From NCBI GenBank assembly GCA_016801885.1, contig CM028891.1:15599017-15663016 (forward strand): DNA of 64,000 nt. Direction: 5' to 3'. Of this stretch, positions 26,901 to 38,900 are shown in pieces (within the stretch, counting starts at the first letter, position 1; the number at the start of each line of letters is the position of its first letter). The position numbers and the translations under genes were made by a program. The notes under the pieces were generated by a model. That model had not been told where the DNA came from and did no database searches. It was given only the letters and a program-made list of their open reading frames with translations. This stretch comes from Toxotes chatareus (lineage: Eukaryota; Chordata; Actinopteri; Toxotidae).

Positions 26901-29900
26901 GCTTTGTGTTTGCTAGTTACTCAATTAATCAAAATAATCCTCAGTTGCAGCTGTAAGTTTGTCTTTTTTAAAATTGTGGACACACTTCATGCTCAGAATC
27001 GGTTTCAGTTAGTATGTACTATGATGTTTGCCTTAGGGTATTTAAATGGTAGCTGTAGTAGACACTCCAAAAGCATGTGGAAGTAGCATCAATATTTGAT
27101 CTGTTCAAATCTCTTTGAAGTTAAGATATTCATCCATTCTCAGCCACACTGTTGTGTCTGACCAATGTTTTACAATGTACAGTGTTTTAATTGTAATGTT
27201 AATATACGCATGTAGTGTCAGTTATAGAGAAGAGGTTGTTGTTGTTTTTTTTCCAGTGCCTTTTTCTGACTTCTATCATCCCACCTGGGAAATCTGCCAA
27301 GCGTGCTCTAGATAACATCAGTACCAATCTGCCCTTTGGTATTAATCCTGATGTTATAGCACTTCTGGCTCCTAATGGGCACAGACTAAAGGGCTTTGGG
27401 TAAATTCGACAGGGCTTCTTTAATGGGAAATGCGCTGGTGTTTCGGGTCGGCTTTCTCAAAGCTTATCACGGCCTCCCTCGTATTAGTTTTTGTAAGTGA
27501 TAATTCAGGATAAGTTGGGTTTACTTTTCTCTGAAGTGTATTTTGACAACCTCTTCTGTTTGCACAGAAGGATTTCCTACAAAGTTAGCATAGTACGTTG
27601 AGTTTATAGCTTTTGGCTTCGGTTCTGTGTGTTGAAAGAGACACTATGGTTAGGATATTCAGACATTTGTGTAATCGCTGGGATAGACAGTTTCTCTCAG
27701 AGGCCTTCTTGGGTATCACAGTGTTGCTCTCGTCACTTTTAAGTTCAGTCTTTCAATCTGGGCCAGTATGTGGGTCTGTTATGTTGCAAAAACTTGTGGA
27801 TTTACATTGAGCTGACATTAGATTAATACTAAGATGCATACCAAACAAAATTAAGTTGGTAAATGCATCTAAAAACTCTGGCAAGAGGCAGAATGTAGCA
27901 GCTTAAGCAGTCGGCACTACTCTTGAGTCATCCACTTCATTCATTAAATATCACTGATATATGGAATTCCACAACTAAAACAAGCTGTTCCTAAGTAAAT
28001 GATATCTAACCTCCAGCCAGCTGTCTTTTAGTCTTCTTATCATAAGATGTTATTCTGGGAAATATTCAAATTGAAACCTTAGATTTCAATCCCTCAGGTC
28101 ACACTCACTGTAAACTCTGACCAGTTCTCCCATTACGTAACCTCAACTGACAAGTGGATGATAAATAAAAAAAAATCCTCACCCTCCTACATTCATCGTT
28201 TTTCATTGTAATTACTTTTAGGGTCTTGGATTGGAGCTCTTGACTAATCAGAGTTTGGAGGGTATTGGGGTTAGTTGAAGAGGGTCTGACCGTCTTAAGG
28301 AAAGGACTTTGGAGAGCGGGGAATCTTAAAGGATCCGTGCAGAACATATGTGTCACTCAGAGGAGGTGGATTAAAGCAGAAGCTTGTGGATTTTAACTGG
28401 GGCTAAGAGGGAAATTAAGGTTTTATGTGTTGAGGAAATTAAAAAAAAAACACAAACATGACTATGAAGTGGCTTTTTTCCTCTAAACTGTCACAGGAGT
28501 CTTGCCCCCCCTGAGTCGTTTGCCACAACTTTTCCAATTATGCAGCTGTGTTTAATGATAATAGACATTCCCCTGTCTTACCCTTCCTACAGTGCTGACA
28601 GAGTCCCCTCTAGAGCTGCAACTAATTATTTTGATTGACAATTAATCTCTTAATTATTGTTTTAATAAATTGTTTAGGCGTTTAAAATGTTGAAAATAGT
28701 GTTGTGAGTATTAATAATACACCAATATTAATATATAAGTTATGTGTATTAAATTAAATTTAAAGAAGCTAACGTCTCTCTTTTCTTTTCTTCTAGGATG
28801 AAGAGAATGGCAGCCGAGGTGAGTGTGTGAACCACTACTTTTTATTTTAAATTGCTGCATGCATTTGAGTGCTCAGTGTGAACTGAGAGCTGGGACCTCA
28901 GGTGTTGCAATCAGAACGGCACAGAAACCATTTACTCTCAGATATTCTTTAGTAAGTCAGCAGAATAGGGCTCTAACTAGACAATTTCCCTTTGGGAAAT
29001 CGCGAGAGTGGTGCATTGCACCGCTAGTATAATATTGTGTGTGTCTTTGCACTGCTAGTATTGATACCAATGCATTCTTGTATAAGTATATCTGAGTGAG
29101 TGTCTGTGTGTGTGTGTCTGTATGTGTGTGTCTTTCTGTCTGTGTGTGCCTGAGTGGGTCTGTGTGTGTGTGTGCGTGTCTGTGTTTGTGTTCCTCTGTC
29201 AATGTTGTGCGGGAGCACCGCACAATATTGACTGTGGGTGTGTGTGTGTGTTTGTCTGTGTGTGCCTGAGTGGGTCTGAGTCAATACTGGGTTGTGCTTC
29301 GCACAACCCAGTATTGACTAGTGTGTGGGTGTGTGTGTGTCTGTGTGCCTGTTTAAATATTGTGCGGTGCTACCGCACCGCACGATATTAACTGTGTGTA
29401 TGTGTGTGTGTGTCTGTGCGTAGCACAGCCCCCTTTTGACCCCTATAGTTCTGCTATAGTTTTAATTACAAAGACAGAGAGACATAGAGTTATTACAGGG
29501 AGAGAGAGAGCCACAGCTCTTGCAGTCACGGTTGCCATGGGGATGAGCTTTCCCTCCGCTGAGGCAGCTCACAGGTGCTCTGACGAGCTCATTTTCGGCC
29601 GAATCGGGCCTGCCGAACAACTGCTATCCATGGAAAAACAAAACATGGTATCGCTAAACAATTTGGACCATCAAAGAGACAAGACTTTAAGGAAGACCTG
29701 AATCTATTTTTTATGGTCCTACTGTCTAAAATGTGGATTTTACAGCAAGTTTTAAAAAGGGGGATTTTCTGCTTTTCTCCAAAAATCCTCTTCTCAATTA
29801 ACATTGGAGTCAATGGAGCAGTTGAGAGCTCCTCTTGTCACTAAAAGGCACGCCAAAGAAAAACCGTAAATCCTACAGAAAAAATGAACACATTGTGAGA

Positions 29901-32900
29901 AAGAGGACAAGTGTGGCTACAACTTTGGAGAATTTCACATCTCTACAGTGAAATTTGTGGCCGTAATCGTCGTCGTAAAGAAAAAAATTTCAGAGAGTTT
30001 TTTAAAGCCTCTCCACTCTAACCTCCCACTCTAGCCGGAACATTCCGCAATACACACTCATTGTAAACCCTGGTTTTTCCAAATTCACTGCTGATCAATT
30101 AGGGCTCACAGTTCAAAAACTACACAACTTTTGAAAAAGTTGAATACACCCCGAATACACGAGACTTGTGTCTACATTTTACAGTTTGAATGGTGTTTCT
30201 AGGTGAAAGTATGCCAGAGGAGATACTGTTTGAAAAAGGGGAGAATTTGCGACTTTTTTGAAAATTTCCCAGCCATTCTCTATGGGAAAATTTCGGCCGG
30301 TTTTTCGCGAATTTCTTCATGAAACGTGAATATTCTGGAGAACAAAATACAAGCACACCGAGTCCGATCGAGCCGCACGTTTTGATGTATCATTTGTCAG
30401 GGTGCGCTCAACGGTGTGGGAGGAGTAGCGAACCGAAAGTCGGGGCGGAAGAAGAAGAAGAAGAAAAACGGGGAGAACAGTAGTGTGCATTGCTTTGCAT
30501 TGCACACTAGGTACCTCTATAGCTTTGCTATAGAGGTGCCTAGTGTGCATGCATAGCAATGCACCACTAATTAGGATTGACAGTCCATTACTCTAATGTA
30601 TTCTCGCTCCTTATAGATTGAAATAGATGCATTTTGATGACTCTTTGTGTCTTTGTCTAAACATCTCCTCATCAGCACTGGGCGTTCATTCCCACTGACA
30701 GTTTTATAACTGCACTGTTTGAGGCCAACGAATGGCACTGAAGCCAGTACAAACAGCATGTTGCAGGTGAAGTTGTCTTTTCTGCAGTCTGTCAGGCAGA
30801 CAGATGGTGTCGTGCTCCATTTTGGTGTTTGAGTCTTTTAGTCCTCGCTCTTCTGAGTGACAGTCAGAGCTGTGCTGTTAGCTTGGCAAGGCCTCGGCAT
30901 TCCTCAGAGCATCCGGCCCGTCATTCCAGTCCCCTCAGTATTCTGCTCACGTCTGCAGCCCAGCATGAATGCAGGAGCTCTGCCGCCCTTCACCAGAAGC
31001 CTTCTGAAACAGCCCTGTAACACATCTCATGTCGGTGCAGCATACAGAAACCCAAAGCACATGTACACTGGCACTCATATACACACACAACAGAGATAAT
31101 CTGTTGTATGCATTGTTATGGCATGAGTGGGCAGTGAAAGTGAAGAATTCAGGGTCAAAGGAAGGTGAGCAGAGACCTTTTGTGATAAATCTGACTCTTA
31201 AACGCATCTCAACAGGAAATTGAGAGATTCCTGTAAGTGTCCCTCATCATCCCTCTTGGCCCTTGGTGTCACATTCCTCACACTACCCCCCTCCCCATCC
31301 ATTTTAACCCCTCCATGTCCACCCGCTTTATTCAACACAGGCCTCAAAACATTAAACAGCACACACACATGGAGCCCTGCTGTGGCAGGAGGAAACCCTT
31401 CAGGGAATAAGTGTGGCTTTACAGTGTTACACTTGAGAACTTGGATTCCCTTGCCTGTGACTCTACCTGAAAGTAGCCATGTAAGACTGTGTGTGCTCCT
31501 GTCATTAAATCAAATGTAGTACATGCATGACAGCTATTCATTGCAAAGCTCAATACATAATGAATAATGATCCTCTCCCAGAGAGCGCCCCTGCTGCCTC
31601 AGGAAGTCACTAGGCTTGCTTCCAGTCTCTCATAAATCCCTCTTTGCCTCTCAGCAGGCTCAGAGACCCGGCAGAGGTGATGAGGCCGACAGGTAGCAGG
31701 GTGTCACCAAAGGAACGACAGGAATTTTTCTGCAAGCCCACGAAATGAGCTGGGAACAAGCATTTTGTAAAGGGGAACAAAATGATGCCATTATTAAAAA
31801 CATTTTCTCCCAAAATTTGGTCATTTTGACTTTTTTAGTTATACTGAAGGATTTTGATCCTTTAGGGTTTCTTCTGTGTCTTAACCTAAATAAACCATTT
31901 AAAAACCTTAAAGACAGCAGGAGCTGCCAGCCAGTGCAGTAAAAGTGTTTTAGCCTCCAGACATTTGGCTTTGGTGTCATTACTGATGCCTACAAATTGT
32001 TGTTGTTGCTATGTGACAACCAAGCACACTGCTGGTCACAATCATAGCAAATGGCAGACGCCTCAAAGCATCCATAACATCATTGAAAAACCACGTGAAC
32101 ACACATAGTCTCACACAGACCCAGACAGATAATGGATCCCATGTGCTCGGTTATTTTAATGTTTATTAAAAAAAAAAAAAAGTTGCGTTTTGCCCGAGTC
32201 AGGTCTGTGATGTTCGCTGCAGCCTCCTCAGCCTCCCCGGCGCGCTGCAGTGCAGTTTATTTGCTTGACTCCGGGCCAGTGTGTGATGAGGCTGTTGGTG
32301 TTTGGAGAGTGGGGTGGGGGCGGGGGTTTAGGGGGGTCTGCTGACCGCATGTTGACTAGCTGGGTGTTGCCGCTGGAAACACTTCAAACCTCCAGAAAAC
32401 ACACACGCATATGGACAGATCTACACACACTGACGTGGATACACAGATAAACAAACGTAAACATTGACATACAGTATGTAGGTGCACCGTGGAAACTTTG
32501 TGTGTGTGTTTGTCTCAAGTATGGATGTGTTTATTTCCTTTCACAGCGGTTGTGTACATACCAAACGGCTGTTATCCTAAATCTTCCTCTCTATCTCACT
32601 TCCTCTACTCTTCCCTCCCTCTTCTGTCTGTCTCTCCCTTTCCTGTATCTCTTTCTCTTCAGCTGTGTGTTTTAGCAAATTGTCGAAGGGGAATGAGGCA
32701 TTTTGCGCTGTGCTTATGAAGCTGTGGTACTTCAGCACAGCAAGAGAAGAAACAGAAAAATTTCTCCATCTGTTCAAATATTTGTTTTTCATTCAACGTG
32801 GAACACTTTTCTCCACAGATACCAACTTTATTTCTCCTTTTTTCTCAGGTTTTGGTTCGTTCCCATAAAGTCTGCAGAGGGAGCGTAGTGCAGCACAAGC

Positions 32901-35900
32901 AAACAGAATTCCCCAGTATTCTCCAGTGGGCTTTTTTCAATGCCCCACCTTCTTTAACAAAGCTGTGTCCAAAGTTTTGTCATTCTCTTCTTTTCTCCCT
33001 CTCTCTGCTTCTCATTCTGCCCTTATTCCTGTTTTTCTTCTCCCTGTCTACATCTTCTCTTTTTGTTTCTTTCTAAATCTGTTTTGTATGATGTCTTTGT
33101 GCCTTCTTAGAGTTAGATGAGAGGATTGATACCACTCTTGAGTCTGTACATTAACTATAGGGATCCGGCCATAGTTAGCTTTGCTTAGCACGAATACTGG
33201 AAACAAGGATAAACACCTAGACTGGCTCTGTCCAAAGGTACGCAAGAAGACTCCAGGTAGTCTCCGCTCTCAGCTAAGAAACTGTCCAACACATAATCAC
33301 CTACAACACCACAACTTTAGAATTTTTACAGATTTAACAATATATAATCCGTTAATTAATATGGATAGTCTCATCTGTTCTCTTGGCAAGAGAACAAATA
33401 ACCCTATTTCCTAAAATGTGAATTAGTTACTGTACCGCTGCAACACCTGTTAAGCTCTCTGTTCTAGCATGGCCCATATGCACTTTTCAGTGATAATGAT
33501 GGCAGATTTACCACATGAAATTCTTAGTGATTTTTTTTAAACAACTTCTCTTCAATTTCAGAAAGGAGTAGATATATCAGGCTGCAGAGCTAGATAAGTC
33601 TACACTGCACATTTTGTAATATTAGAGATATGATAAGGAAAATGTAAGATGGATGGATTACAAGAGACAAGGCTTTTCGGATAAGGACTAACCAACTCCC
33701 CCAAATCCAGTAAAGAGCAGGACAGATCCTTTTGCTCCTGTGTTTTTGGTTTTTAAGATCAGAAAAAAAACGGACACCACCCTCAACACTCTTTAAAGAG
33801 TATCATCTCCAGTTGGATCATTTAACACATTTTCTTGAAGCAAGAGACAATATTTTATGCTAAAATCGCCCCATCTGTCTCCAGATGTTTGTCACTTGTT
33901 CCCTCACTTGAACTTAAACTCCCTTGGTAGATAGTTTGGCTTGTTTTACAGAAAGAAAACAAAACACTGAATCAAGTTTTTTTTTTTTGTGCAATGCGGT
34001 CAGAGTAATGTCAGTGCATATCCTCTTACTCCTGGGTGGGTTTTGGTATTTGGCATTCCTAGAAAAAAAGTGATGGAAAGTACTCCACCACCTTCCTGTC
34101 TGTGGTGGAAAAAACACCAGGTGTGTGTGTGTGAATCTGTGTGTTGTTGATGGGCATTGTACAGATGTATCAGTGGTGTCAGGTCTGGCTTACTATGTGT
34201 CTCCCAGGTTAGGAATGTTACAGTCATGGAAGTAACTTATTTTGAAATGATCCCAGCCCTCCAGGAATGTAGCCCCGTTACAAATAAATCAACACCCTGT
34301 TGCTACTACGAGTTACGGATTGCTAACATTAATGCAGGCTAATACAACGCTCCTGCAGTAAATCCTCCCTTCATAATGTTCACTTTTTGTTGAGGTGTTG
34401 ATTGACATGTTGATATTGGCTTATTGATAATAAGAAACTGCAGTATGTGTTTGAGCTAATTTAGTAACAGTCTGACAAAAAAAATCTTCCCACAGTGTCC
34501 TCTTACTACCCTTTCCTGAGCTTTCAACCACATCTCCTTGTCAGCAAATGGGGTTTGTTCAGATGCCATCATGTAGTGGAATTTCCTTTCATATCTGGCA
34601 CCACAGATCATGTTTGAACAGATGCAGGGGTTACAATAGCCCCTCCATGTACAGCTACCTGTTATTAAGTGGCCAACGTTGGATACTTATGAATAGGAGA
34701 TGTGGTTGAAAGCTCTGGAAAAGGGTATTAAGCAGACCTCGTGTTAGGATATTTTCTTTGTGTCACTACTGTTTAGAAATGTGCAATATAAATAAAGTTT
34801 GCTCACTTATTTACTTACATGCAAGGACAAACTCTTGACTTCACACTAGCGGTGATGACAGGGGCTTTAAGGCGTATTGACTTACCCTCCTCCAGTGTGT
34901 GCTGAGGTTTTTGACATAAAGCTGTGGCTGTTTACAGAGTGCAGTGATTAGTGAAACGAGACCTGTCTGTCCCAGACTGGCACCTAAAAGTCGTTTCACT
35001 ATCTGACAAAGTCTGTTGACACAGTTCGGACGGATGTGGGTTTGTTAAGTATTTCAAGGAGGTCAGGAATCGGGTACACAGGTGTTTTAGCAGAGTTTAG
35101 GCTTTCAAAGTAGAGTTGTGTTTGGACTAGTTTGTGTGTGAACTATACACAGAATTCATGGGAATTGAAGAAGCAAAGACAGAATTACAATATTTATTTT
35201 CTTGATCTGCTGTCTTTAAGCAATCCAATTTCTTTGAGCAGATGTTTGACAGTAAAACATGCTGTGCTTTTGAAGGAAGTTGGACTTTATGAATTTATGT
35301 GAAGTGTACTTGTGCTTTGACCTTCCCACACTATGGGGGAACCTCCTTGTGCCAGGATCATGTGCCTCACATTTTCATATTTCTCTGCTGGAAGAGACCT
35401 GAGATAGATAGCCATCTAAACACACACACACAGTCCTCGTCCTCCGCTGTGTTTGAAGTGTTGGGAAAGTTGGAGAAAAACACTTTGTCTTTCACAGGAT
35501 CAACGTGAAGAACAAGGAGCACATCTGCATAGGTGTTTGTATATTTTTGTATACCAGTACATTTGTGTGCGAGTGTGTTGTTTGTAAATGTGAGTGTGGA
35601 CGGAGAGGTATTACGCCGGGGGTTAATGCAGAGAGCGGGCAGCGGGCCCAACCCTCTGTAGAATAACATTATCTAACCCAAAACAACAGGGGAGCGGGGA
35701 GCTGGCCCACACAACCAGGCCCAGCTGTGCAGCCAGGGACGACAGCCAAACCAGAGCTTGTTGAGGCCAGAGAGCAGTGCTGACACTCAGCTCCGCCAGT
35801 AGAAAGCCATTGACTGTGTACTTCTAGATTGGATCAGAAAGAGTTTTTACAAAATTTACAGTGAGGAAAAGAAATGTTTTTTTTTTTTGTTCCTTCGGAT

Positions 35901-38900
35901 ATGATTGAAATTTGAGTCATGGTGCACATGGCAACATTTTTCTGATTTCCTGTTTGAGAGCTCAAAAAATGTGGGAGAAGACGACAATCAGTTTTTCCAC
36001 AGCACCACGAGACCTTGAGAATAAGATGTCAGCCCTTTCAAATGTGAAGTTTTTCTTGCATATTTATGATAGTAAATTGAGTGTCTTTGGCTTTTAGACT
36101 GATAATCAGATAAAACAAGCAATTTGAGAACATCACCTCAGGCTCTCTGAAATAATATGTTTTCTGATCTTTTTTTTTTTATAGACAAAATAATACAGTA
36201 GCAATAAATAATCTGCTTATTGACAGATAGCGAATAGTTTGTGGCATCCCTATTTATTTTTATGTTACGTTCTGGTTCAAACATGCAACCGCTTAATGTA
36301 AAATCTTATGAACATGGGTTATTGAGTACCTTGTCCATCAATGTTGCATTTGTCCTAAGTACCACCCAAGAATGGCTGCGGTTATTCAACTCATTCTGTG
36401 TTTTGGAACAGCTGAAGTCATTTTGAGGCAGGCCGATGTATTTCATTAATCCACACAGTAGTTTATGCTTTCCTAAGACAGTTGGGAGCATTAAAATATC
36501 CACAGCTTTAGATTTCCACATTTAATCCTGTTCATCCAGCTGTGGGGCACGGAAACTTCCAGAATCCAATTTGTGCTGCAGAGTTGGAGCTCGGCGAGAT
36601 TGGCTCTGGATTGGGAATCAGCCTGGTACACGCACACACAGAGAGGCGGAGGGGAGGTAGATGGAGTATGAATTGACATTCGTACCTCCAGCACGAGTCA
36701 GTCGTACTCAGCATTGTGTTAGTAAAGTTATGAACCAGTAGTTTTTTTTGTTCTGCTTTGTTCACATTTCTGTGCTTTAAACTTGAATTTAAAGTTTTTA
36801 TTGTGTCATCAGCGACCAGGTCATCCAGTAAGATCATCACCAGCATGAACACAAATACCCTTTAAAATTTTACACTGTTACTCAGTAAGGGAGAAGAGAG
36901 CCATTTTATGTGTTCTACTGCCTTCTACTGGATCAAAAAGAGGTTTACAACTGTTGTCAACATCTCAGTGAGTCTCTGCGGTGAATTGACTTCACAGTGA
37001 AGGAGCACGTTCTGGCTGTGGAGGCCTCTTAGTTTGTAGAATTGTTTCTTCTAATCACAGTTTTGGTGATGATTACATTTTCTTGTGCGTGTTTTAAAAA
37101 GGTCAGAGTGAGATCAGTTATCTTCTAAACTCTCTTTGCTCATGTTGTTGCTCGTAGATGATTATCATATGGATGATCTGTAAATCAAAACATTGCATGT
37201 CATGAATGTTAATCCTCTGCAGTAACATTTTCAGCCACATGATGGAGGCAGAGAATGACACACTACCATCAGATATAGTAAAACCAGTAATAGTAATGAT
37301 TTTTGGAAAAAAGGCCTTGAGACTATGATGCTATGAGTTTGGATTCCTACACCAACTTAAGCAAACAGATTATTAAAAGACACTTTCCCCTCCTCACCTT
37401 TGAAGTTGTTCTGCAGCAACACTTTGAACCCACATCTGCTCCAGTCCAGCTGATCAGGGCCCTACAGACCACTGCTTGCACTGGGCACCTCTGGGTCATA
37501 AATGCATGTATCTACAGCTGTGTGGACGTGAAGCAGGGCATTCATGAAAAGAGCATGTGTACGTAGCGTCCCGTGAGGAAACAAGTGGAAAGCTCTGATA
37601 TTGCACATCCTTAGTCTGTGGGTTATAAAAGGCAACTGAGGCCGACTGAGATTGTGGCTTACGGCTCAGGGAAAGACGGTTTTACTTTCTTAATTAGACT
37701 AACAAACCCAGTAACTCATCTGCTGTGCCTTTTCTTTTTTATAGAAATATGCATACCATACGAGCATTCTATAAATAATATTAGTGAGCTTACATAAAGA
37801 CTTAATTAGCTGCGTTTCCTCCAGCTTGCCCCATGTACTTCACACAACATTGCATGCTGTCCTTTTGTGTGCCAAAGTCCCCTTGTGGCTCGCCTGCATG
37901 TAGCACTGTCAGCACACTCTGACCTCTCCTGACTGTCGCGTTCCGTTACTTACGACACCTCTGACAGCAGAGCAGAGTCAATGAAAGGCGAGTCAAGGCA
38001 CAGAGTATGTTCTGCAACAGGGAAAGACAGATGTATTGTGTTTGGGATGTTAATATTCTGAGAAGAGGAAAAATTCATTTTCCTTTGTCTTGTTTCATAA
38101 AAGATTGAAGCTCACTTGTCTGACTACCAATGCCACAGAGGAAAAGCTTGTGTATTTCATTTAGAAAAGCTAACATGTTGAAATGGTAATAAACTATTGA
38201 CTCTAGAATATTGAATAGAGACACCCTTATTTTTTCCAGTACTGGAAGAATGAATGTGTGCTTTATCAGGCACACTGAGAAAGGAAGACCACCCAAGTTC
38301 TTATTTTTCAGAGGCTGGAACTAGGACATTTTTCGCTTTTTGCTTGTAAAATGACTCAAATTATTAATTGATTTAAGAATAGTTGGTGGTAAATGCTAAT
38401 GTGAGAAAAAAGTGAGAAAAATCAGCGTACATTTCAGTTAATAGCACAGGTGGAAAAAACCTGAAGAACCGTGGGAAATATGTGCACTGATGCCGTGATG
38501 TTGCTGCAGTTGAATTTCCAGTTCCAGTGCAGTATGGCCTACTTCTGCATCCACTGCTGCTGCTCTTCCTCAGTGTGTGACCAGTCGTCTCGGCGCATGT
38601 GCTCTCTCTCGTTACCAGGGAGACAGCGAAACCGTCTGGAGCCAATGGATACCATTTTCGTCAAGCAAGTGAAGGAGGGAGGCCCCGCCCACGGAGCTGG
38701 ACTCTGCACAGGTACACACAAAGACACACACACACGCAGATATAAAACACATACACACAGTCTCTATGGAGAGCACTGCGCTCCTTCTGATTACTGGCCG
38801 ATCCTGTGATTAACTCTGACTGTCTCACATCTGACCTCAAAACGCTGTTTGATGCCAAGATTTCTTCACGTCTGTACTGTAGGTAATTCCACTTCCTTGT

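Larger units (their letters stand above)
25975..28796. other. arhgap21 intron 2
   Basis: Noncoding. Holds a copy of the AT-rich interspersed repeat family (26,640-26,960) and a second, shorter piece at 28,608-28,700. Otherwise unremarkable AT-rich DNA. Confidence 0.8.
29007..30568. mobile_element. Nonautonomous DNA element with 13-bp TIRs and internal palindromes
   Basis: AGTGGTGCATTGC at 29,007-29,019 is the exact inverse of GCAATGCACCACT at 30,556-30,568. The left third is GT-rich with several palindromes (29,010-29,428). The middle (about 29,430-30,480) is unique and noncoding. The right end carries two long overlapping palindromes (30,481-30,549). No transposase ORF is present and no clear target-site duplication was found, so the family is not assigned. 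The outer limits are uncertain. Confidence 0.6.
28819..38618. other. arhgap21 intron 3 (9.8 kb)
   Basis: The longest intron. It contains the palindrome-rich TIR element at 29,007-30,568, a partial MITE at about 33,108-33,240, AT-rich repeats at 36,035-36,245 and 38,320-38,395, and GC-rich patches at about 32,190-32,360 and 35,600-35,800. No exon of this gene is supported inside it. Confidence 0.8.

Noticed and set aside
29110..29391. Open frames through the GT-rich part of the palindrome element
   Set aside because: They are translations of dinucleotide repeats and hairpins, not proteins.
32190..32360. GC-rich patch in intron 3 as an alternative promoter
   Set aside because: GC content alone; no ATG-led exon with a fitting donor was found.
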